Notes under the pieces: model-generated
Databases searched by the model: none
What the model was told of the DNA's origin: nothing
The model's input: the letters and a program-made list of their open reading frames with translations, nothing else
Made by a program: the position numbers and the translations under genes
Shown here: positions 1 to 6,202 of the stretch, one piece after another
How positions within the stretch are numbered: position 1 is the first letter of the stretch
Layout of the letters: each line of letters opens with the position of its first letter
DNA from: an uncultured Collinsella sp.
GTDB taxonomy: Bacteria > Actinomycetota > Coriobacteriia > Coriobacteriales > Coriobacteriaceae
DNA length: 12,908 nucleotides
Assembly: GCA_902388545.1 (NCBI GenBank)
Contig: CABMPS010000039.1
Span: forward strand, 1 to 12,908
Direction of reading: 5' to 3'

Positions 1-564
1 TGGCAGCCATGGCTTGACGGCCGCCAGACCCGCTTCCACGCTGGCGCGGGTGACATCGACCAGGCGCTGGCGCTCGGCCGAGACCTCGCCGATGCAGAAC
101 ATGCGGCTCGAGTCGCTAAAGTAGCCGTCTAGGATCGTGGAACAGTCCACGTTGATGATGTCGCCCTCGTGCAGCACGTCCGTATCGCAGGGAATGCCGT
201 GGCAGACCACATCATTGATCGAGGTGCACACGCTCTTGGGGTAGCCCTCGTAGTTGAGGTCGGCCGGCGTGCCACCGTGCTCGACGGTGTAGTCGTAGAT
301 CATCTGGTCGATCTGGTTGGTGGTCATGCCTGCGGCGATATGCTCGCCCACATAATCGAGCACGCCCACGTTGATGGCTGCCGAGCGCTTGATGCCCTCG
401 ATATCGGCGGGAGTCTTGTAGAGCGTGCGAGGCAGAACCTCCCAGCCTTCTTCCCACAAGCGCTCGAGGCGCTCATCAAAGGCGCTATGGCATTTCTTGT
501 ATTTCTTGCCGCTGCCGCACCAGCAAGCGTCGTTGCGGCCGGGCACGGGTCCTTTGTCATACAT
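1..564 (-). CDS. map: Type I methionine aminopeptidase with N-terminal SEC-C zinc motif (3' end outside window)
   Basis: Removes the initiator methionine from nascent cytosolic proteins, using a two-metal centre. I translated 188 codons from the ATG at 564; the gene runs off the window at base 1. Residues 14-26 (CWCGSGKKYKKCH) are a SEC-C zinc-binding motif, found at the N-terminus of one MetAP subclass and linked in other proteins to ribosome or SecB interaction. The pita-bread fold begins near residue 50. His122 in VCHGIP matches the conserved active-site histidine; Asp140 (NVDCS) and Asp151 (FSDSSR) match the first two metal ligands. The remaining ligands lie beyond the window edge. The start is supported by an AAAGGAAG ribosome site six bases upstream and by the SEC-C motif, which any later start would remove. 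No secretion signal. The family call is firm; whether the C-terminus is intact cannot be seen. Confidence 0.95.
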   Translation of the reverse strand, partial: MYDKGPVPGRNDACWCGSGKKYKKCHSAFDERLERLWEEGWEVLPRTLYKTPADIEGIKRSAAINVGVLDYVGEHIAAGMTTNQIDQMIYDYTVEHGGTPADLNYEGYPKSVCTSINDVVCHGIPCDTDVLHEGDIINVDCSTILDGYFSDSSRMFCIGEVSAERQRLVDVTRASVEAGLAAVKPWLP

Positions 565-589
565 GGCTAACTTCCTTTCATTCGCAGCT

Positions 590-595
590 AGTATA
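590..595 (-). promoter_or_regulatory. Possible -10 box for the methionine aminopeptidase gene
   Basis: On the minus strand TATACT matches the -10 consensus at five of six bases and lies 25 bases upstream of the ATG at 564, a suitable distance for a short leader containing the AAAGGAAG ribosome site. No convincing -35 box sits 16-18 bases upstream, so this is a weak call. The upstream flank is the end of the long hairpin at 617-683. Confidence 0.3.
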
Positions 596-616
596 GCCCA
601 CCCACGCGGCCATAAA

Positions 617-683
617 AGTTGCGGTGATATAGTTCCGATTTAAGCGGTTTAACAGCACAAATAGGAACTATATCACCGCAACT
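617..683. repeat. Long perfect inverted repeat; terminator-like on the minus strand
   Basis: Arms 617-636 and 664-683 are 20-bp perfect reverse complements (arm sequence AGTTGCGGTGATATAGTTCC). After one mismatch four more pairs follow (638-641 with 659-662), leaving a loop at 642-658. On the minus strand the stem is followed by TTTTA, so it could terminate the radical SAM transcript before the aminopeptidase promoter. The stem is longer and more A+T-containing than a usual intrinsic terminator, and its design resembles the hairpins at 5020-5083 and 9582-9615. It may therefore be one copy of a dispersed palindromic repeat. The inverted repeat itself is certain; its function is not. Confidence 0.8.
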
Positions 684-724
684 GATGGGGCGGGATGGCG
701 GGCACTAGCTGCTGCGTGGTTTTG

Positions 725-1501
725 CTAGTAGCTCACCTGGCAGGGAATACCGAGGGCGCGCACGCGCGCGGCAATGGCGTCGAGCACCTCGGGCGCTGCT
801 TTGGCAAGGCCGGCGACTGGTGTCTCGCGCGCGACCGTGTAGATGGTCGCCTCCTGCGGACGAATGCGCTCAAGCGCCGCGAGCCAGGGGGCAACATACT
901 CCTCGCCGGTATTGTCGATGAGCTTGCCCTGATACTCGCCGGTCAAAAAGATCGTCTGGATAATAACGTGACCGTCAAAGCTTGCGAACGTCTCGATCTG
1001 GTGTTCGACGTTGTAGGGGCCAACAGGCTGGTCGAGCAGCTGGATAAACGCCGGGTCGACGGTATCGAGCTTAAGAATGTTGTCGTCGACCATCATGAGC
1101 GCGTCGTGCACCTCGGGGCGGTCGGCGCGTGTGCCGTTGGAGAGCACGGCGATCTTGGAGTTTGGGGCAAGCTCGTCGCGCAGTGCGACGGCGCCGGCGA
1201 TGGCCCGTGGAAACTCCGGTGCGGCGGTGGGCTCGCCGTTGCCTGCGAAGGTGATTACATCGGGGAGCTCGCCCTCGGCTGCCATCTCGCGCAGCTTTGC
1301 CTCGAGCGCTTCGAGTACCACGGCAGCCGTGTTATACGGCTCATGGCAGGGGCGCTCGGCGTTGAGGCCGTTTTCGCAGTAAATGCAGTCGAACGTGCAG
1401 ATTTTGCCGCTGGCCGGCATCATGTTGACGCCGAGCGAGAGACCAAGGCGACGGCTGCGAACGGGCCCAAAGATGGGGCTGGCATTCAAAAACGTAGACA
1501 T
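725..1501 (-). CDS. Radical SAM protein, COG0731-like (wyosine-synthesis-type Fe-S oxidoreductase)
   Basis: About 258 aa. The cluster motif CTFDCIYC gives Cys35, Cys39 and Cys42 in the CX3CX2C spacing that binds the SAM-cleaving 4Fe-4S cluster. It sits shortly after a typical opening for this group (FGPVRSRRLGLSLGVNMMP). Residues TFAGNGEPT and VLSNGT fit later strands of the radical SAM barrel. The architecture resembles short bacterial proteins of COG0731, which share the catalytic domain of TYW1-like enzymes but lack its extra domains; the substrate is unknown to me. Starts at 1507 and 1501 are both possible. I prefer 1501 because GAGGAG lies nine bases upstream, against only three for 1507. 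The open frame continues upstream to 2095, but that part overlaps the opposite-strand hydrolase and is spurious. Monocistronic, divergent from the hydrolase. The C-terminus (CQVSY) has no extra cysteine cluster. Confidence 0.9.
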   Translation of the reverse strand: MSTFLNASPIFGPVRSRRLGLSLGVNMMPASGKICTFDCIYCENGLNAERPCHEPYNTAAVVLEALEAKLREMAAEGELPDVITFAGNGEPTAAPEFPRAIAGAVALRDELAPNSKIAVLSNGTRADRPEVHDALMMVDDNILKLDTVDPAFIQLLDQPVGPYNVEHQIETFASFDGHVIIQTIFLTGEYQGKLIDNTGEEYVAPWLAALERIRPQEATIYTVARETPVAGLAKAAPEVLDAIAARVRALGIPCQVSY

Positions 1502-1637
1502 AGGCATATGCTCCTCAAGACAATTGTGCCTAAGCATAGCATCGGCTCCAAAGCAAGGTGCGGGCTCTTGCTTTACAAGTTTCGTTTTTTCACGTCGCTC
1601 ATGATGCCGTGCCATGAAAAGCCTTGGGTCGGGTACA

Positions 1638-1651
1638 GTTAATCTGTTAAC
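1638..1651. promoter_or_regulatory. Short dyad GTTAA-TCTG-TTAAC upstream of the hydrolase gene
   Basis: Perfect 5-bp arms separated by four bases, in the 219-bp divergent region between the radical SAM gene and the hydrolase, 75 bases upstream of the hydrolase ATG. It matches the 14-mer dyad at 2676-2689 at 10 of 14 positions (GTTA..CT..TAAC). It could be an operator, but so short a palindrome can occur by chance. I found no convincing promoter boxes in the rest of this region. Confidence 0.25.
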
Positions 1652-1726
1652 AAGGCGTAAGGCAATGCGGGTCCATCCAACCGCACTGACGTGCAACTGG
1701 ATGAGCGTTGATGATGGGGGCACAAC

Positions 1727-2524
1727 ATGGATTTTACGGTCGAGAATGCGGGCACCACGATTGCCTGTCGCGAATATGCCGACCCGGATGTGTCGCCTGA
1801 TGCTCCTGCCTTGGTGTGCGTGCACGGCGCTTGTGTCGACGGCACATTTTTCGACGGCATCGCTTGTGAGCTCAGTCGCAACTACCGCGTAATTGCCTAC
1901 GACCGCCGCGGCTGTGGTGGCAGCAGCGATGCGGCAGACGGCGGCTATGATCTTGCCGCTCAGGCCGCCGATCTGCAAGCCGTGATCGAACGCGTTGGCG
2001 CTCCGGCAAATGTGCTTGCGCATAGCGCCGGTACGTTGGTGGCGCTGGAGCTTCTTCGCACCGAGCCCCATCTCGTCGCCCGTGCGATTCTGCATGAGCC
2101 GGCTGTGTCGGCCGAAGGCGTCGGCATGGGCGCAGCTCCGGTTTTGCTCGATATGATTGCGGCTGGAAAGGTTTCAAGGGCGCTCCGGCTTTTCTTGGGA
2201 GCCCTCGGCGACTTGGACCCCGAGGCTCCTGGAACGACCGAGGCAGAAGCCAAGCATGCCCTGCGCAACGGCCGCAGTTTCATGGCAAACGAATACGGGA
2301 TTACTATGACCTGCGTTCCCGATTGGGATAGCGTTCGCGCGTCGAAAACGGTGGCCGCCGTGCTCCTAGGCGAGCTCTCGATTGGCACGCCCCGCGAGGC
2401 TGGCACGCGAGCGGCTGCCGAATATCTCGATTGCCCTCTCGTGACGATCCCGGGCGCGCATAACGGTCTGCGCGATCGCCCGGCAGCGGCTGCCCGGGCT
2501 GTCCGTGGCATCCTGGGGCTCTAG
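1727..2524 (+). CDS. Alpha/beta-fold hydrolase
   Basis: 265 aa, the usual length for a single-domain alpha/beta hydrolase; cytosolic, with no signal peptide or membrane segment. VCVHGA at 31-36 gives the oxyanion-hole HG after strand beta-3. AYDRRGCGGSS at 58-67 is the usual loop that follows beta-4. The nucleophile elbow is AHSAG with Ser100, so the first glycine of GXSXG is alanine. His245 in GAHNGL is the expected catalytic base. The acid is less clear; Glu216 after strand beta-6 (LLGEL) is a candidate. Reaction and substrate cannot be assigned; esterase, lactonase, dehalogenase-like and peptidase members share this pattern. The ATG is preceded only by a weak GATGGGGG site. No partner gene: it is divergent from the radical SAM gene and 210 bp before the signalling operon. 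Confidence 0.88.
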   Translation: MDFTVENAGTTIACREYADPDVSPDAPALVCVHGACVDGTFFDGIACELSRNYRVIAYDRRGCGGSSDAADGGYDLAAQAADLQAVIERVGAPANVLAHSAGTLVALELLRTEPHLVARAILHEPAVSAEGVGMGAAPVLLDMIAAGKVSRALRLFLGALGDLDPEAPGTTEAEAKHALRNGRSFMANEYGITMTCVPDWDSVRASKTVAAVLLGELSIGTPREAGTRAAAEYLDCPLVTIPGAHNGLRDRPAAAARAVRGILGL

Positions 2525-2674
2525 CATCCGCAATAGCCAAAGCAGGCTTCATCCGCAAACGTTTCGGCCGTATTAACAAACGTGCTCAAAACCTCGCGTC
2601 TGCGGCTTCAATCGCGCCGTCTGCCAACTCATAAGAATGTGGCAGCATTCACGTACTTACCTGCATCGACAAGG

Positions 2675-2690
2675 TGTTACCCTTGTAACA
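2675..2690. promoter_or_regulatory. Dyad TGTTAC-CCTT-GTAACA upstream of the signalling operon
   Basis: Perfect 6-bp arms with a 4-bp spacer, 45 bases upstream of the ATG at 2735. A second palindrome overlaps it: ACAAGG (2669-2674) and CCTTGT (2681-2686) flank TGTTAC. Such a dyad in a leader region suggests an operator or an RNA hairpin. No matching regulator is recognisable in the window. The rest of 2525-2734 shows no terminator, RNA gene or clear promoter boxes. Confidence 0.35.
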
Positions 2691-2734
2691 TTTGGAACCC
2701 ACCGCTCCATGCGAAACTATCGAAAGGGCCCCAT

Positions 2735-4615
2735 ATGCTCAATAATCACGAGGTCAATCTAACCGACGAGGAGGCTGCCGTCGAGGTCGCCCACGTCGCG
2801 AAGACCTACCCCGTGGTGCGTTTACTGTCGGCCGATCAGATTAAGAGTGAGCCTAACTGCTTGCTCGCCGGCGATCGCTGCCCTTGTCTGCGTCAGTCGA
2901 GTCTTGAGGCTTTGGCAGACTCCGATGAGGTGTCGGAGCAACTGCTCAATGATGGCACTGAGTACCACGCCCGTCTACGCCCTCTGAAGGTCGAGGGCGA
3001 GCCTCACGTCTTGCTGATGGTGCGTCCGATTGATGAGCAAGAGGCCGCGGAAGAGGACCTTGTCTACACCGACGTGCTGACGAGCGTGCGCAATCGCCGA
3101 TATTACGAGGAAAAGCTTCGCAGCGCCCGCATGAATGCCAGCGTTGCGATGATCGACGTTGATGATTTTAGGGCCTTCAACGATACGTGTGGCCGTCATG
3201 CCGGCGACCTTGCGCTCGGTGCTGTGGCGACAGCCATACGCAGCGGAATCCGTTCGACTGACGAGCTTGTGCGCTATGGCTGCGACAAGTTTGTGGTTGT
3301 CATGCCCAATATTCCCTCCGATGACTTCACCCGTCGCTTGCATCAGGTGTCCGATGCCGTTCATTCCACGATTATTCCGGGCCATGAGTACGTGAGCTTG
3401 ACGGCATGTGTTGGTGGCGTTCGCATTCATGGCGAGACGGTCGATGAGGGCGTTGGCCGCGCTGCTCAGTTACTGAGCCGCGCTAAGGCAAAAGCCGGTA
3501 CGGTCGTGACCGATGCCGATTCCATCGAGGCCTTCCAAAGCGAAAAGCCTTTGGTGCTTATCGCCGATGACTCCGAGATGAACCGAGCCATTCTCAGCGA
3601 GATGCTCAAGGACGAGCATTGCATCCTCGAGGCCGATAACGGTCGTGCGGCGCTCGACATGGTCGACCGCTATGGCGATGAGTTGTCGCTCGTGCTGCTG
3701 GACATTGTGATGCCGGGCATAAGCGGCTTTGAGGTGCTGGCCGATCTGTCGCGCCGATCGGGTATCGATAATCTGCCTGTCATCATGATTTCGAGCGAAG
3801 ATTCCGATGATGCGGTTCTGCGCGCGTACGAGCTGGGCGCCTCAGACTATATCAACCGCCCGTTTGACTCCCGTGTCGTGCGCCGCCGCGTAAGCAACAC
3901 CATCCGCCTGTACGCCAAACAGCGCCGCCTGACGAACCTGCTGTCCCAACAGTACAACGAGCGCGTCAAGAACAGTCGCATGCTCATCGACATCATGGCC
4001 GGCGTCATGGAGCTTCGCAACGGCGAGAGCGGTAGGCACGTTACGAACATCGAAAAGCTGACCGAGCTGCTGCTTGGCTATCTGGTCCAGCGTAGCGGCA
4101 CGATCTCCCTCGACAATGAGGAACGCTCCACGATCGCCCTGGCTTCGGCGCTGCACGATATCGGCAAGATGTCGATTGACGATGCGATCCTCAACAAGCC
4201 CGGGCGCCTCACGCCCGAGGAATTCGAGATTATGAAGACGCATACCACGATTGGCGCCAACATGCTGCTCGAGCTGGGCAGCCATCACGCCGGCAATGCG
4301 CTTATGGAATATGCGTACCAGATTGCGCGTTGGCATCACGAGCGCTGGGACGGCAAGGGTTATCCCGATGGCCTTAAGGGCGACGAAATTCCCATCGCCG
4401 CGCAGGTGGTTTCGGTGGCTGACGTGTACGATGCACTGACGAGCGTGCGCGTGTACAAGGACGCTATCCCGCACGAGGAGGCGATCCAGATGATCCTGGA
4501 CGGTAAGTGCGGCACCTTTAACCCGCTGCTGCTCGATTGCCTGCTCGAGGTGCAAGACCGTATTGCCGAGACGTTGGCACGCCCCGCCGACGTTGTCGCG
4601 TTTCCCACGATTTAG
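2735..4615 (+). CDS. Hybrid c-di-GMP signalling protein: PAS-like, degenerate GGDEF, receiver, HD-GYP
   Basis: 626 aa, soluble. Residues 25-105 form a PAS-like sensor with Cys42, Cys49 and Cys51 (CLLAGDRCPC). GGDEF domain, about 108-262: the family core is present (IDVDDF, FND, AGD), but the signature is YGCDKF, with Glu changed to Lys, so cyclase activity is unlikely. The I-site pattern RSTD (173-176) is retained. Receiver, about 272-390: acidic pocket Asp278/Asp279, phospho-acceptor Asp323 (LLDIVMPG), Ser353/354, and Arg375 in place of the invariant Lys (NRPF). HD-GYP, about 412-610: HDIGK with His474/Asp475, His503, HHERWDGKGYPDG at 534-546, Asp563. All the main metal-ligand motifs are present, so I expect c-di-GMP phosphodiesterase activity. 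Start chosen at 2735 because GAAAGG lies about eight bases upstream; the frame stays open to a GTG at 2582 without a ribosome site or domain-like sequence. Probably transcribed with the HPt gene 23 bases downstream. Confidence 0.93.
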   Translation: MLNNHEVNLTDEEAAVEVAHVAKTYPVVRLLSADQIKSEPNCLLAGDRCPCLRQSSLEALADSDEVSEQLLNDGTEYHARLRPLKVEGEPHVLLMVRPIDEQEAAEEDLVYTDVLTSVRNRRYYEEKLRSARMNASVAMIDVDDFRAFNDTCGRHAGDLALGAVATAIRSGIRSTDELVRYGCDKFVVVMPNIPSDDFTRRLHQVSDAVHSTIIPGHEYVSLTACVGGVRIHGETVDEGVGRAAQLLSRAKAKAGTVVTDADSIEAFQSEKPLVLIADDSEMNRAILSEMLKDEHCILEADNGRAALDMVDRYGDELSLVLLDIVMPGISGFEVLADLSRRSGIDNLPVIMISSEDSDDAVLRAYELGASDYINRPFDSRVVRRRVSNTIRLYAKQRRLTNLLSQQYNERVKNSRMLIDIMAGVMELRNGESGRHVTNIEKLTELLLGYLVQRSGTISLDNEERSTIALASALHDIGKMSIDDAILNKPGRLTPEEFEIMKTHTTIGANMLLELGSHHAGNALMEYAYQIARWHHERWDGKGYPDGLKGDEIPIAAQVVSVADVYDALTSVRVYKDAIPHEEAIQMILDGKCGTFNPLLLDCLLEVQDRIAETLARPADVVAFPTI

Positions 4616-4638
4616 TTTGACCAAAGGAGTTTTAATCC

Positions 4639-4995
4639 ATGATTTCCATGCGTGAGGCGTATGAGAAGATCGGCGCTAATTATGATGACGCGTGCGCTCG
4701 GCTGATGGGCGAGGAAATGCTTGCCCGCTTTGCCCTCAAGTTTTTGGATGACGAGAGCATGGACAAGCTGGAGGCCGCCATGGCGGCAGGAGACGCCGAA
4801 GGTGCGTTTATGGCAGCGCACACGCTCAAGGGCGTGAGCCAGAACCTGGGATTCGATAATCTGTACGAGCCGGCGGTCGTGGTGACCGAAGCGCTGCGCG
4901 GCGCCGATGCCGTTGACGGCGCTCGCGAGGGAATGCATGCGTTGCAGCAGCAATATGCGGCTACGATGTCGGCCCTGCGCGAGGCGGCCGAGTAA
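4639..4995 (+). CDS. Stand-alone histidine phosphotransfer (HPt) protein
   Basis: 118 aa, predicted all-helical and cytosolic. AAHTLKGVSQNLGF at 59-72 is the HPt signature; His61 is the phosphorylatable residue, followed by the conserved Lys-Gly. The length matches a single four-helix HPt domain with no kinase or receiver attached. It starts 23 bases after the stop of the HD-GYP protein, with AAGGAG nine bases before its ATG, so the two genes are very likely one operon. The obvious partner is the receiver domain (Asp323) of that protein. The HPt could deliver phosphate from a distant hybrid kinase or drain it. No histidine kinase is present in the window. Confidence 0.93.
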   Translation: MISMREAYEKIGANYDDACARLMGEEMLARFALKFLDDESMDKLEAAMAAGDAEGAFMAAHTLKGVSQNLGFDNLYEPAVVVTEALRGADAVDGAREGMHALQQQYAATMSALREAAE

Positions 4996-5019
4996 GAGGC
5001 TGTGAGCCTTGATGACTAT

Positions 5020-5083
5020 GAGCGTGGATAATCTCCCGTTTTAGGCCCGGTGGCGGCCTCAAAGTGGGAGATTATCCACGCTC
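5020..5083. repeat. Very long intergenic hairpin with a partial third arm
   Basis: Arms 5020-5037 and 5066-5083 are 18-bp perfect reverse complements (GAGCGTGGATAATCTCCC). Inside them come two G-U and three A-U pairs, one bulged C, then five more pairs (5043-5047 with 5055-5059) closing a 7-base loop: about 28 RNA pairs in all. It lies 25 bases after the HPt stop. No T-run follows on either strand, so it is not a standard intrinsic terminator. A further 12-base match to the right arm (ATCCACGCTCAT, 5103-5114) could pair with 5018-5029 instead. Its design resembles 617-683 and 9582-9615. It is likely a dispersed palindromic repeat; an RNA role such as mRNA end protection is also possible. Confidence 0.8.
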
Positions 5084-5171
5084 GTTCGATACGTGTCCAA
5101 AAATCCACGCTCATCTCTTCTGATTAGTGAATGGCCTATGCGCACTGGCGGGGCTTTCCGCATGCAATCCA

Positions 5172-5205
5172 TATCGTTGTTCGATAAACTGTTCGAATAA
5201 CGATA
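5172..5205. promoter_or_regulatory. Operator-like inverted repeat upstream of the DUF2975/regulator operon
   Basis: Arms 5172-5184 and 5193-5205 are 13 bp with a single mismatch (TATCGTTGTTCGA against TCGAATAACGATA), spaced by 8 bp and ending 20 bases before the ATG at 5226. The size, symmetry and position suit the binding site of a dimeric Cro/C1-type regulator, and one is encoded as the second gene of this operon. It shares the words TCGAYAAAC and AATAAC with the region around the exporter promoter at 6203-6236. Autoregulation is inference. Confidence 0.5.
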
Positions 5206-5225
5206 GAGTCGATGAGGGTGAGTGT

Positions 5226-5786
5226 ATGTCCAACAGCGTTCAGCGTATGGCCAAGGCGGGCGAAAAAATCAGGAAGCTTGGTTTTTGCATGGCAACCGTT
5301 TTTGCAGGGATGCTCGTCGCTTTTGCCGCGTTGGTTGTTTACGTGATCTGGTATGCGGTTGCAAACGTTGTTTCTGTCGATTCTTTCGGTGTCGTGACGC
5401 TTCTCGATGGCGGGAGCATCGTTATCCCAAGCGGGCTGTGCCTGGCACTCGTCGTGGGTATTTCGCTTGTCGTTTTGTGCGGGATCAGCCGTAACATCTC
5501 GCGAGGCGTCTCGCCCTTTACCAAGACGCATGTGCGGCTTATCCGTGTTCTCGCGCTTGCCTTTGCTGTTAACGCCGCGGTTTCGCTTGTTGGTGCCTAT
5601 GGATCAGTCAATCTCACCATTGGCGGACTGGAGCTTTACATCGTGCCTCATTCCTTCGTTATTGAGATTTGCCAAGGCGCTACCTTTGATGCGGGGTCGT
5701 TTATCGGCGCAGTTGTCTGTTTGTTTATCTCGGCGATCTGGAGTTATGCTTCGCTGCTCCAAGAGCAGTCTGACGAGCTTGTGTAG
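5226..5786 (+). CDS. DUF2975 family four-helix membrane protein
   Basis: 186 aa with about four membrane segments (roughly 18-44, 69-88, 106-126, 157-177). The segment GVSPFTKTHVRLIRVLAL (94-111), between helices 2 and 3, is the characteristic DUF2975 stretch, where a PF(T/S)xxN/HVxxL(R/K) motif leads into a helix. The biochemical function of the family is unknown. Members are commonly encoded next to a small Cro/C1-type regulator, exactly as here, with the next gene starting eight bases after this stop. The ATG at 5226 is preferred over upstream in-frame starts from 5127 because GAGGGTGAG lies just before it and the extra upstream residues look like non-coding sequence. Whether it senses membrane stress, acts as an immunity protein or modulates the regulator is not visible. 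Codon choice looks less GC-rich than in the flanking genes. Confidence 0.85.
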   Translation: MSNSVQRMAKAGEKIRKLGFCMATVFAGMLVAFAALVVYVIWYAVANVVSVDSFGVVTLLDGGSIVIPSGLCLALVVGISLVVLCGISRNISRGVSPFTKTHVRLIRVLALAFAVNAAVSLVGAYGSVNLTIGGLELYIVPHSFVIEICQGATFDAGSFIGAVVCLFISAIWSYASLLQEQSDELV

Positions 5787-5794
5787 GAGGAAAC

Positions 5795-6124
5795 ATGAGC
5801 TATCTCATCATCGAGCTTGAGACGCAGCTGCTTAAGACCGGAAAGACCAGTGCTGATCTGATTCGGGCGACGGGGCATACTCCGGCTAATATTTCAAAGC
5901 TTAGAAACGGAAAGATAAAAGCTATTCGCCTTAAGACGCTTCTCGAAATCTGTGATGAGCTTGATTGTCAACCGGGAGATATTATTCAGCGCGTGAGCGA
6001 GAAAGAGCTTGAGGAGCTTATTGTCGAACGCGCAAAAAATGTCGTGAGGCAGATGCGGGATGGCGGAGGCAACGAGGCGTCACTTCCGACATCAGTCTTC
6101 GCTGTCGATTTGAGCGACGAGTAG
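5795..6124 (+). CDS. Cro/C1-family helix-turn-helix regulator (YozG-like)
   Basis: 109 aa. Residues about 6-66 are a compact HTH domain: the recognition region (GHTPANISKLRNGK) is followed by LKTLLEICDELDCQPGDII, the typical end of the small HTH family found beside DUF2975 proteins. A charged helix (residues about 67-90) and a short acidic tail (AVDLSDE) follow. It is probably a dimeric DNA-binding protein. AGGAGG five bases before the ATG is a strong ribosome site, and the gap to the membrane-protein gene is only eight bases, so the two are cotranscribed and end at the terminator at 6163. The dyad at 5172-5205 is a plausible target, and the similar words at the exporter promoter are a possible second one. 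Confidence 0.9.
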   Translation: MSYLIIELETQLLKTGKTSADLIRATGHTPANISKLRNGKIKAIRLKTLLEICDELDCQPGDIIQRVSEKELEELIVERAKNVVRQMRDGGGNEASLPTSVFAVDLSDE

Positions 6125-6162
6125 CATAAAGTGAACAGCTAAAACGAAATATCAGTGCGATG

Positions 6163-6195
6163 GGGCCCGTGTCTAACACGGGCCCTTTCTTTATT
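6163..6195 (+). terminator. Rho-independent terminator of the DUF2975/regulator operon
   Basis: A 10-bp perfect GC-rich stem (GGGCCCGTGT, loop CTA, ACACGGGCCC; 6163-6185) is followed by TTTCTTTATT. It sits 38 bases after the regulator stop and directly before the exporter promoter, so it separates the two units. The 10-mer AAATATCAGT occurs on both sides of it (6147-6156 and 6208-6217). Confidence 0.9.
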
Positions 6196-6202
6196 AATTA
6201 TC

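Noticed and set aside
695..1642. 315-residue open frame opposite the radical SAM gene
   Set aside because: It is antisense to a gene with a clear radical SAM motif and has no recognisable domain; long shadow frames are expected in GC-rich coding sequence.
1508..2095. Long upstream extension of the radical SAM reading frame
   Set aside because: It lies entirely over the hydrolase gene or its leader, has no recognisable domain, and family members start at the FGPVRSRRLG region; GAGGAG is placed for a start at 1501.
2582..2734. GTG start at 2582 for the signalling protein (51 extra residues)
   Set aside because: No ribosome site before it, the extra residues look non-coding, and the dyad at 2675-2690 falls inside this stretch; the ATG at 2735 has GAAAGG at good spacing.
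3842..4624. 260-residue open frame opposite the HD-GYP domain
   Set aside because: It is the complement of well-conserved HD-GYP motifs and has no ribosome site or family signature.
5024..5080. DnaA-box-like TTATCCACG in both arms of the hairpin, suggesting an origin
   Set aside because: Each is one mismatch from TTATCCACA, but they are simply the two arms of one palindrome. There is no box cluster, AT-rich unwinding region, or dnaA/dnaN neighbour.
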